From Kitasatospora papulosa (GTDB taxonomy: Bacteria; Actinomycetota; Actinomycetes; Streptomycetales; Streptomycetaceae): DNA of 64,000 bases. Shown here in pieces: positions 57,219-64,000 of the stretch. Position numbers and translations under genes: made by a program. Each line of letters opens with the position of its first letter. Positions within the stretch are counted from its first letter, which is position 1. The notes under the pieces are model-generated. The model was not told the origin of the DNA. It saw only the letters and a list, made by a program, of their open reading frames with translations, and made no database searches. Where the stretch lies: positions 1,054,001 to 1,118,000 of the forward strand of contig NZ_JNYQ01000004.1 in assembly GCF_000717245.1 (NCBI RefSeq), written 5' to 3'.

Positions 57219-58108
57219 ACCCGGACTCCCCGCCCGCCCCTGCGGCCCTCGCTGCCAAGGTGCGGACCCTCGCTCCGTCCATGACCCGTTCCATGCAGCG
57301 GGTCGCCGAAGCCGTCGCGGGTGACCCCGCCGGGTGCGCCGCCCTCACCGTCACCGGACTCGCCGAACTGACCGGCACCAGCGAGGCGACGGTCGTCCGC
57401 ACCGCCCGCCTGCTGGGCTACCCGGGCTACCGGGACCTGCGTCTCGCGCTCGCCGGACTCGCCGCCCACCAGCAGTCCGGCAGGGCGCCCGCCGTCACCG
57501 CCGACATCGCGGTCGACGACCCCATCGCGGACGTCGTCACGAAGCTCGCCTACGACGAGCAGCAGACCCTCGCCGACACGGCCGCCGGTCTCGACACCGT
57601 GCAGCTCGGCGCCGCCGTGGCCGCCGCCGCGACCGCCCGCCGTGTCGACATCTACGGCGTCGGCGCGTCCTCCCTCGTCGGCCAGGACCTCGCGCAGAAG
57701 CTGCTCCGCATCGGGCTGATAGCCCATGCCCACATGGACCCGCACCTCGCCGTGACCAACGCGGTGCAGCTCCGCTCCGGTGACGTCGCCATCGCGATCA
57801 CCCACTCCGGCTCCACCGGTGACGTCATCGAGCCGCTCCGGGTCGCCTTCGACCGCGGCGCGACGACGATCGCGATCACCGGCCGCCCCGACGGGCCGGT
57901 CTCGCAGTACGCCGACCACGTGCTGACCACGTCCACCGCCCGGGAGAGCGAGCTGCGGCCGGCCGCCATGTCGAGCCGCACGAGCCAGCTCCTCGTCGTC
58001 GACTGCCTCTTCATAGGGGTGGCCCAGCGGACGTACGAGACGGCCGCGCCCGCCCTGTCCGCCTCCTACGAGGCGCTCGCCCACCGCCACACCCCGCGCA
58101 GCCGCTGA
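57191..58108 (+). CDS. MurR/RpiR-family regulator
   Basis: A 305-residue regulator of N-acetylmuramic-acid use. Residues 25-100 are the RpiR helix-turn-helix (SMTRSMQRVAEAVAGD ... LAELTGTSEATVVRTARLLGYPGYRDLRLALA). Residues 130-270 are a SIS sugar-phosphate-binding domain (VDIYGVGASSLVGQDLAQKLLRIG ... VAIAITHSGSTGDVIEPL). GTG 57191 appears leaderless. It is transcribed with murQ and the PTS gene and probably represses itself, with MurNAc-6-phosphate as likely inducer (inference). Confidence 0.93.
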   Translation: MTNDVKESFNPDSPPAPAALAAKVRTLAPSMTRSMQRVAEAVAGDPAGCAALTVTGLAELTGTSEATVVRTARLLGYPGYRDLRLALAGLAAHQQSGRAPAVTADIAVDDPIADVVTKLAYDEQQTLADTAAGLDTVQLGAAVAAAATARRVDIYGVGASSLVGQDLAQKLLRIGLIAHAHMDPHLAVTNAVQLRSGDVAIAITHSGSTGDVIEPLRVAFDRGATTIAITGRPDGPVSQYADHVLTTSTARESELRPAAMSSRTSQLLVVDCLFIGVAQRTYETAAPALSASYEALAHRHTPRSR

Positions 58109-58171
58109 CCCCGGCAGCCCGGTCCCGTCCCCGCCGAACCGCACGAGCCCGAGAAAGCAGAGCCGCTGTCC

Positions 58172-59140
58172 ATGACCTCCACCACCGACGCGAACGCCGA
58201 CGCCCCGACCCCCGACGGTTACGGCGCACTGCGCGCGCAGCTCGACACCCTCACCACCGAGGCGTTCAGGCCGGAGCTCGCCGAGATCGACCAGCTGCCG
58301 ACGCAGGAGATAGCCCGCATCATGAACGGCGAGGACACCACCGTCCCCGCCGCCGTGGCCGAGAAGCTTCCGCAGATCGCCGCCGCGATCGACGCGACCG
58401 CCGAGCGCATGGCACGCGGCGGCCGGCTGATCTACGCGGGCGCCGGCACCGCCGGGCGCCTCGGGGTGCTCGACGCCAGCGAGTGCCCGCCCACCTTCAA
58501 CACCGACCCGTCCGAGGTCATCGGCCTGATCGCGGGCGGCCCCTCCGCCATGGTCAAGGCCGTCGAGGGCGCCGAGGACAGCAAGGAGCTGGCCGCCGCC
58601 GACCTCGACGCCCTGGGCCTCACCGCCGACGACACGGTGGTCGGGATCTCGGCCTCCGGCCGCACCCCGTACGCCATCGGTGCCGTCGAGCACGCCCGTG
58701 GCAAGGGCGCGCTCACCATCGGGCTCTCCTGCAACGCGGGCTCCGGACTCGCCGCCGCGGCAGAGCACGGTCTGGAGATCGTCGTCGGGCCCGAACTGCT
58801 CACCGGCTCCACCCGCCTCAAGGCGGGGACGGCGCAGAAGCTCGTCCTCAACATGCTCTCGACGATCACGATGATCCGGCTCGGCAAGACCTACGGGAAC
58901 CTCATGGTCGACGTGCGCGCGTCCAACGAGAAGCTGCGCGCCCGCTCCCGCCGGATCGTCTCCCTCGCCACCGGCGCCTCCGACGAGGAGATCGAGACGG
59001 CGCTCGCCGCCACCGACGGCGAGGTCAAGAACGCCATCCTCACCATCCTCGGCGGGGTCGACGGCCCCACCGCCGCCACGCTCCTGGCCGACTCCCACGG
59101 CCACCTCCGGGCCGCCCTCGCGGGCGTCCGCACCACCTGA
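58172..59140 (+). CDS. murQ: N-acetylmuramic acid 6-phosphate etherase
   Basis: Cleaves the lactyl ether of MurNAc-6-phosphate to GlcNAc-6-phosphate and D-lactate in the cytosol. A 322-residue SIS-fold lyase. The signature GGRLIYAGAGTAGRLGVLDASECPPTF is at residues 85-111, with the catalytic Glu in this segment and below. SASGRTPYAIGAVEHARGKG and the MurQ motif KAGTAQKLVLNMLSTITMIRLGKTYGNLMVD follow. It lies between murR and the PTS permease, so all three steps sit in one operon. Confidence 0.96.
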   Translation: MTSTTDANADAPTPDGYGALRAQLDTLTTEAFRPELAEIDQLPTQEIARIMNGEDTTVPAAVAEKLPQIAAAIDATAERMARGGRLIYAGAGTAGRLGVLDASECPPTFNTDPSEVIGLIAGGPSAMVKAVEGAEDSKELAAADLDALGLTADDTVVGISASGRTPYAIGAVEHARGKGALTIGLSCNAGSGLAAAAEHGLEIVVGPELLTGSTRLKAGTAQKLVLNMLSTITMIRLGKTYGNLMVDVRASNEKLRARSRRIVSLATGASDEEIETALAATDGEVKNAILTILGGVDGPTAATLLADSHGHLRAALAGVRTT

Positions 59141-59175
59141 CGCACCACTCCTCGCACAGCAAGGCACCACGCACC

Positions 59176-60690
59176 ATGGCTACTGAAGACAAGAACCGCG
59201 CCACTGCCGCCGCGATCCTGCCGCTCGTCGGTGGCGCTGCGAACGTCGAGTCGATCGCCCACTGCATGACCCGGCTCCGGCTGGGTCTGCACGACCGCTC
59301 CCTCGTCGACGACGAGGCACTCAAGGCGGTCCCCGCCGTGATGGGTGTGGTCGAGGACGACACCTACCAGATCGTCCTCGGGCCGGGCACGGTCGCCCGC
59401 GTCACCCCGGAGTTCGAGCAGCTGGTCGAGGAGGGCCGGGCGTCGTCCGAGACGCCCGCGCCCGTCCACACCGCCGAGGAACTGGCCGACAAGGGCGCCG
59501 CCCTCAAGGCGCGGCAGAAGGCGAAGAACTCGACGCCCTTCAAGCTGTTCCTGCGCAGGATCGCGAACATCTTCGTCCCGCTGATCCCCGCCCTGATCGG
59601 CTGCGGCATCATCGCCGGCCTCAACGGGCTGCTGGTGAACCTCGGCTGGCTGACCTCGGTGACCCCCGCCCTCGCGGCGATGGCCTCCGGCTTCATGGCG
59701 CTGATCGCGGTCTTCGTCGGCTACAACACGGCGAAGGAGTTCGGCGGTACGCCGATCCTCGGTGGCGCGGTCGCGGCGATCATCGTCTTCCCCGGTGTCG
59801 CGAACATCGACGCCTTCGGCCAGACCCTCGCCCCGGGCCAGGGCGGCGTCCTCGGCGCCCTGGGTGCGGCGGTCCTCGCGGTGTACGTCGAGAAGTGGTG
59901 CCGCCGCTGGGTGCCCGAGGCTCTGGACGTGCTGGTCACGCCGACGCTCACGGTGCTGATCTCCGGCCTCGTCACGATCTTCGGCCTGATGTACGTGGCC
60001 GGTGAGGTCTCCTCCGCCATCGGCACCTTCGCGGACTGGCTGCTCTCCACGGGCGGCGCGGGCGCGGGCTTCCTGCTCGGCGGGTTCTTCCTGCCCCTGG
60101 TGATGCTGGGCCTGCACCAGGCGCTGATCCCCATCCACACGACGCTGATCGAGCAGCAGGGCTTCACGGTCCTGCTCCCGATCCTCGCCATGGCCGGAGC
60201 GGGCCAGGTCGGTGCGGCGGCCGCGGTCTACCTCCGTCTCCCCCGTAACGAGTCGATCCGCAGGACCATCAGGTCCGCCATGCCCGCGGGCCTGCTGGGT
60301 GTCGGCGAGCCCCTGATCTACGGTGTCTCGCTCCCCCTGGGCCGCCCCTTCATCACGGCCTGTGTGGGCGGCGCGTTCGGCGGCGGCTTCGTGGGCCTGT
60401 TCAACCAGCTCGGCGACTCGGTCGGATCCACGGCGATCGGCCCGTCCGGGTGGGCCCTGTTCCCGCTGCTCGACGGCAACCACGGCCTGGGCTCCACGAT
60501 CGCGATCTACGCGGGCGGTCTGCTGGTCGGCTACGTCGCCGGCTTCGTCGCCACGTACTTCTTCGGCTTCAGCAAGTCCCTGCTCGCCGAGTTCAACGTC
60601 TCCCAGGAACCGGCCCCCTCCACGGTCGCGGCCAGCGGCCCGGCAGCCGCCTCGGGCGACAGCCAGGCCAAGGAGCCCGCCGGGGTCTGA
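59176..60690 (+). CDS. PTS EIIBC permease, probable N-acetylmuramic acid transporter (MurP-like)
   Basis: A 504-residue phosphotransferase component. Residues 10-85 are EIIB with the phospho-cysteine in IAHCMTRLRLGL (Cys 30). Residues 115-475 are an EIIC glucose-superfamily channel (NIFVPLIPALIGCGIIAG ... GGFFLPLVMLGLHQALIPIHTTLI ... GVGEPLIYGVSLPLGRPFITAC). There is no EIIA domain, as in MurP, so a separate Crr-type EIIA must supply phosphate. It imports MurNAc as MurNAc-6-P for MurQ. ATG 59176, 36 nt after murQ. Confidence 0.93.
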   Translation: MATEDKNRATAAAILPLVGGAANVESIAHCMTRLRLGLHDRSLVDDEALKAVPAVMGVVEDDTYQIVLGPGTVARVTPEFEQLVEEGRASSETPAPVHTAEELADKGAALKARQKAKNSTPFKLFLRRIANIFVPLIPALIGCGIIAGLNGLLVNLGWLTSVTPALAAMASGFMALIAVFVGYNTAKEFGGTPILGGAVAAIIVFPGVANIDAFGQTLAPGQGGVLGALGAAVLAVYVEKWCRRWVPEALDVLVTPTLTVLISGLVTIFGLMYVAGEVSSAIGTFADWLLSTGGAGAGFLLGGFFLPLVMLGLHQALIPIHTTLIEQQGFTVLLPILAMAGAGQVGAAAAVYLRLPRNESIRRTIRSAMPAGLLGVGEPLIYGVSLPLGRPFITACVGGAFGGGFVGLFNQLGDSVGSTAIGPSGWALFPLLDGNHGLGSTIAIYAGGLLVGYVAGFVATYFFGFSKSLLAEFNVSQEPAPSTVAASGPAAASGDSQAKEPAGV

Positions 60691-60825
60691 CCCGCCCGGC
60701 GGCGCCGCCGGAACGGTGACTCCGCAGACACGGACGATCACAAGAAGTACGCGTCATTTTCCGTACGCACACGTGTGTGTAGGCAATTGATTGCAGGGCA
60801 CCAGAGGTCACGGAGGTTGATAACT

Positions 60826-60996
60826 ATGGTTCCCCTGCTTCTTGTTCTTCTGCTCGCCCTGATCCTTTTCGGTGCCGGTTTCGCCCTCAAGGCACTCTGG
60901 TGGATCGCAGTGATCGTGCTCGTGGTGTGGCTCGTCGGATTCTTCGTGCGTCCGGCAGCCAGCGGTGGCAAGCGCGGCCGCTGGTACCGCTGGTAA
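60826..60996 (+). CDS. small hydrophobic protein
   Basis: A 56-residue protein that is almost one continuous pair of hydrophobic helices (MVPLLLVLLLALILFGAGFALKALWWIAVIVLVVWLVGFFV) ending in a basic, aromatic tail (GKRGRWYRW). Widely annotated in Streptomyces simply as 'hydrophobic protein'. GGAGG lies 10 nt before ATG 60826. An upstream CACACGTGTG palindrome (60768-60777) and GCAAT-TG-ATTGC (60783-60794) may be regulatory. Function unknown. Confidence 0.85.
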   Translation: MVPLLLVLLLALILFGAGFALKALWWIAVIVLVVWLVGFFVRPAASGGKRGRWYRW

Positions 60997-61015
60997 ACGG
61001 CCTCGACCAGCATTG

Positions 61016-61061
61016 ACGCGGGTGGCGCACGGTCTTCGGACCGTGCGCCACCCGCGTTTTT
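61016..61061 (+). terminator. strong rho-independent terminator
   Basis: A 19-bp perfect stem (61016-61034 with 61039-61057), UUCG tetraloop, then TTTTT. It ends the small hydrophobic protein gene. Confidence 0.95.
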
Positions 61062-61185
61062 GCGTGTTCTCCGAATTCCCGGCGCATACACGGGAAATGA
61101 CCGGGCAGCCGATAACCGAGCGGCACTCGTCCTCATCACGACGGGATTCGCCGCGCCGGATGAACCGTCGAGGAAGGAGCCGATT

Positions 61186-61539
61186 ATGAGCGACAACCTG
61201 TGGGGATACCAGCCTTCGAGCGGTCACACCGCGGGCGCCGATCTGACCGGATTCTCGGTCGAGGCGACGGACGGAAGCATCGGCAAGGTCGACAAGCACT
61301 CCGACGACGTGGGCTCCGCCTATCTGGTCGTCGACACCGGTGTCTGGATCTTCGGCAAGGACGTCCTGCTCCCGGCAGGCACGGTCAAGAGGATCGACAC
61401 GGAGAACCGGACGGTCTTCGTCGACCTGACCAAGGATCAGATCAAGGACTCCCCGGAGTTCGACAAGCACAAGCATGCGAGCGATCCGGGCTACCACGCC
61501 CAGGTCGGCGGCTACTACGACAGCTATCGCATCGTCTGA
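61186..61539 (+). CDS. PRC-barrel domain protein
   Basis: A 117-residue cytosolic protein. Residues 18-80 form a PRC barrel (DLTGFSVEATDGSIGKVDKHSDDVGSAYLVVDTGVWIFGKDVLLPAGTVKRID). The tail is His- and Asp-rich. Such proteins are common stress-related or scaffold proteins in Streptomyces, without a defined role. ATG 61186 has AAGGAG 7-8 nt upstream; a longer frame upstream is not gene-like. It lies just after the small hydrophobic protein gene but has its own leader behind a terminator. Confidence 0.9.
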   Translation: MSDNLWGYQPSSGHTAGADLTGFSVEATDGSIGKVDKHSDDVGSAYLVVDTGVWIFGKDVLLPAGTVKRIDTENRTVFVDLTKDQIKDSPEFDKHKHASDPGYHAQVGGYYDSYRIV

Positions 61540-61561
61540 TCCCGGCAGTTCCACGAACAGA

Positions 61562-61594
61562 GGCGGGGCCGGCTCCCCTGGAGCCGGCCCCGCC
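61562..61594 (+). terminator. terminator hairpin after the PRC-barrel gene
   Basis: A perfect 15-bp stem GGCGGGGCCGGCTCC / GGAGCCGGCCCCGCC with loop CCT, 22 nt after the stop. Confidence 0.85.
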
Positions 61595-61722
61595 GTACGC
61601 GTGCGCGGAGCCGCGGCCGGCGTACCCGGGCAGGGCCGTCTTCGGCCAATTCCCAGCAGCCCCGTTGGCTCCCCCGGTCGCGCGTGGGATGGTTGCCCCT
61701 CTTGCGGTGTCGGGGGGCGCTC

Positions 61723-62529
61723 ATGAGCGAGAACCACAGCACGGGACCGATGCGTTGGGACGAGCACGCGCGCGGAGGCGCGGGCGGCTGGGTACACGCG
61801 TCCGACGCCGGTACGGAACACTCCGGCGGACCGGCCCCTGAACCGAGCCCCGGCCCGGGCGACGGCCGCCCCTCCCTGCCGAGGAAGTACCTCCTGCTGG
61901 CGGTGGGCGGTGGGCTGGTGGTCGCCGCCGTGATCCTGACCGTCGCCCACGTCCTCCGCCCCTCTCCCTCCGAGTCCGGCCATGCCGCCGGCTCCTCGCC
62001 CTCCGGGTCACCGTCGCGGGCCCTGACCGGTTCCTCGGCGTCGGAGTCCGAGCCGTCGGACCCGCCCGCCGCCTCGGGCGAGGAGCAGGCCGCCGCCGTC
62101 GACGCGCTCCTGGAGCGGAGCGAGGCCGACCGTCAGCAGGTCGTCGACGCCGTCAACGCCGTGGAGGCCTGCGCCTCGGACGACTCCGTCGACACCGCCG
62201 GGCAGACCCTGGCCGACGCCGCCGTCCGCCGCGAGGAGCTGATCACCAACCTCAGCGCACTCGACGTGGGCGCGCTCCCCTCGGGTTCACGCGCGACGGA
62301 CAGTCTGCGCACCGGCTGGCAGCACTCGGCGGACGCCGACCGGGCGTTCGCCGACTGGGCCGACGACGCGCAGGGCTGCTCGCCCGGCGCCGTCCCGCAC
62401 ACCCCCTCCTACGACAAGGGTGTGCGGAGCAGCGAACTCGCCACCGGTTCCAAGGAAGAGTTCCTCACGCTCTGGAAACCGATCGCCATGGACCACGGGC
62501 TGCCGGAACGCGACACTGCCGAGCTCTGA
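61723..62529 (+). CDS. single-pass membrane protein with Ser/Pro-rich outer linker, unknown function
   Basis: A 268-residue protein. The 52-residue polar N-terminus is followed by one transmembrane helix (KYLLLAVGGGLVVAAVILTVAHVL). A low-complexity Ser/Gly/Pro linker (about 80-120) and a helical outer domain with two cysteines (VEACASDDS, AQGCSPG) follow, the latter perhaps a disulfide. A type-II anchored extracytoplasmic protein is likely. Start at ATG 61723 behind GGGG. Followed 77 nt later by another membrane protein gene. Not recognised. Confidence 0.75.
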   Translation: MSENHSTGPMRWDEHARGGAGGWVHASDAGTEHSGGPAPEPSPGPGDGRPSLPRKYLLLAVGGGLVVAAVILTVAHVLRPSPSESGHAAGSSPSGSPSRALTGSSASESEPSDPPAASGEEQAAAVDALLERSEADRQQVVDAVNAVEACASDDSVDTAGQTLADAAVRREELITNLSALDVGALPSGSRATDSLRTGWQHSADADRAFADWADDAQGCSPGAVPHTPSYDKGVRSSELATGSKEEFLTLWKPIAMDHGLPERDTAEL

Positions 62530-62606
62530 CGTCATCTCGGGGCGTCGACGAAGCCCCGCCCCGCACCACCCTCACCGAACTCCGTCCCGTCGGAAAGCCG
62601 GTTCCC

Positions 62607-64000
62607 ATGACCGATCCTCAGGGCCCACCACCCTCCCCCGTCCCGGAACCACGCCGACCGGCCCCTCCGCCGTCGGGCCCCGGCAGCACACTGCGGCAAC
62701 TGGTCCGTTCCCAGGCCGGGAACCGGCCCGGGAGCGCCACGGACTATCTGCGGGGCGCCGCGCACCTGGACCGGTGGTTCCGGGACGCCGTGATCAAGGA
62801 GCTCGCCGAGAACCCGCACCGCCTCCCGCCCCCGTCGTACGGGATGGATCTGGCCGCAGTGCTCAAGGAGTGCTTCCTGGCGCGCAGGGAGGTGGCGACA
62901 CGTGCGCTTCTCCTGCTCGTCCCACCCGTGCTGATGCTCCCCGTCAGCCCGGCCGGGTCGATCGTGCCCCTCCTGCTGGTCCTGTTCGTCCAACTGGTCA
63001 GGACAGCCCTACGCCGGCTGAAGGACACGCTGGGCAGGCGACGGGAGCCGGACGGCGACCCTGGGTCCCGGTCCGGTCAGGGGGTCGTCACACTCCTGCT
63101 GCTTCTCGTCCTCGTGTGGGCCCTGTGGAACGTGATCAGGCTCTCCCAGGCGGCGTTGAACGCCCTGGCCAGCGGTTTCGCCGGCGAGAGCAGGCACCTC
63201 GTCGCGATTCTCCTGGTCCTCGCCGGCTGGACCGCCGTCGCCTCCGTGTACCGCTACCGCATGGAACACCGCCTGTACGCCCTCGCCGTCGGCCGCGGCA
63301 CCGAACACCCCGACCCGCCCGCGGCAGCCGCCCGGCTCGCCGAGATCCGCGCCCAGCAGGCCGACCCCGACGTCGTCTACAGCGACTACGCGCCCTTCGT
63401 CGGCGCCGGGATCGAGCTGGACCACTGGTCGTTCGCCATCGAGCTGGTGCCGGACCTGGAGAAGAGGGGAGACGGGGTCACCGACCGCCGGGCGGCCTTC
63501 AACGTCCCCGAGGTCCACGCCCGGATACGCCGTGAGCTGCTCCGGTTCGGCGAGGGGGAGAGCTACCCGGGCGACCGGCTGCGCGGGCTCCAGGTGGACG
63601 ACTACGTCATGAAGAGCGGGAAGCGCCTGGGCCCCTCCTCGGACTGGAGCGGATCGGGCCCCGGCACCCCCTTCCACGCCATGGCCCCGGCGGCCCGCCG
63701 GGAGGCCGCCGACATGCTCCGCACATCGCAGGACGGACCGGCCGGTGAGACATGGTGGCCGGACAGCCTCGACGTGTTCGCCGAGGAACGGTTGCGCCAC
63801 TACCTGACCGTGCGGGTGGGGAGTTGGGGCGACGAGGTGGTGCTCACCGTCTTCAGCCGTGTGCAGATGCAGGGGGGCCTGCTGTTCCTGGAGTCGCGGG
63901 CCTTCCTGCTGCCGCCGATCGCGCGCGCCTACCACCTCATCGACGACATCCTTCCCCCGAGGGACACCAAGGACTGGACGGACCTGATCGGTTCGGCGTT
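62607..64000 (+). CDS. multi-helix membrane protein, C-terminally cut by the window edge
   Basis: At least 464 residues; the frame runs off the right end. It has a proline-rich N-terminus (MTDPQGPPPSPVPEP) and a helical segment with HLDRWFRDAVIKELAENPHR. Membrane helices lie at about 100-115, 118-132, 155-175 and 195-210. A large soluble part follows (DVVYSDYAPFVGAGIELDHWSFAIEL ... HYLTVRVGSWGDEVVLTVFSRVQMQGGLLFLESRAFLLPP). I do not recognise the family. The start has GGAAAG about 10 nt upstream. Confidence 0.75.
   Translation, partial: MTDPQGPPPSPVPEPRRPAPPPSGPGSTLRQLVRSQAGNRPGSATDYLRGAAHLDRWFRDAVIKELAENPHRLPPPSYGMDLAAVLKECFLARREVATRALLLLVPPVLMLPVSPAGSIVPLLLVLFVQLVRTALRRLKDTLGRRREPDGDPGSRSGQGVVTLLLLLVLVWALWNVIRLSQAALNALASGFAGESRHLVAILLVLAGWTAVASVYRYRMEHRLYALAVGRGTEHPDPPAAAARLAEIRAQQADPDVVYSDYAPFVGAGIELDHWSFAIELVPDLEKRGDGVTDRRAAFNVPEVHARIRRELLRFGEGESYPGDRLRGLQVDDYVMKSGKRLGPSSDWSGSGPGTPFHAMAPAARREAADMLRTSQDGPAGETWWPDSLDVFAEERLRHYLTVRVGSWGDEVVLTVFSRVQMQGGLLFLESRAFLLPPIARAYHLIDDILPPRDTKDWTDLIGSA

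Noticed and set aside
1..64000. tRNA or rRNA genes, CRISPR arrays, insertion sequences, attachment sites
   Set aside because: No cloverleaf-like segment with a TTCGA-type T-loop, no regularly spaced repeats, no transposase or integrase and no flanking target duplications were seen by eye.

Overview
The window is high-GC actinobacterial chromosome and looks like Streptomyces. Third codon positions are almost all G or C. Many GTG and a few TTG starts occur. Several start codons sit 6-7 nt behind a TANNNT -10 box, as in leaderless mRNAs. The gene content (futalosine menaquinone genes, DUF2530, DUF3027, DUF2771, a bacterial XPB helicase, a HelD-type factor) is also typical. It reads as ordinary core or near-core chromosome. 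I found no rRNA, tRNA, transposase, phage gene or CRISPR array. Both ends cut a gene: an alpha/beta hydrolase at the left and a membrane protein at the right.

Layout: 1-5.1 kb holds a VOC protein, a NarL-type two-component pair whose kinase carries an unusual membrane-anchored C-terminal tail, a cupin/zinc-ribbon protein and a membrane protein. 5.2-8.1 kb holds NadE, a proline iminopeptidase and an aldo/keto reductase. 8.1-16.5 kb holds an RNA-ligase-like 2H phosphoesterase, a MarR/MFS pair, a ribbon-helix-helix protein, a purine permease, a CtpE-like P-type ATPase and a secreted protein. 17-23.9 kb holds a 1058-residue Hsp90-type ATPase protein, DUF3027, an MFS protein and a DUF2771 lipoprotein. 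23.9-27.8 kb holds mqnB-mqnD, a cold-shock protein, a HAD hydrolase and small proteins. 27.8-30.9 kb is an iron-box-controlled siderophore-type importer (two permeases and an ATPase, no binding protein). 30.9-32.1 kb is an acetyltransferase-TetR operon with a palindromic operator. 33-41 kb is a nucleic-acid block: helicase-associated/WYL protein, family-5 UDG, XPB and HelD. 41-48 kb holds a KimA-like potassium permease, an MMPL exporter, CutC and a secreted lipase.

The most coherent system is at 48.0-54.3 kb. The 5-oxoprolinase genes pxpA-pxpB-pxpC run left from a GntR-family gene, and DUF969-DUF979-DUF2891 run right. A near-identical 13-bp palindrome (ATTGTTGAACAAT or ATTGTTGAACAAG) lies between the -35 and -10 boxes of both operons. 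The two operons therefore look like one GntR-controlled 5-oxoproline uptake and hydrolysis regulon, with DUF969/DUF979 as the candidate transporter and DUF2891 as an uncharacterised third member.

A second self-contained system at 57.2-60.7 kb is for N-acetylmuramic acid: a MurR/RpiR regulator with two TGAAA-N5-TTTCA-type sites at its own promoter, MurQ etherase and an EIIBC PTS permease. The right end (60.8-64 kb) carries a small hydrophobic protein, a PRC-barrel protein, and two membrane proteins I could not identify.
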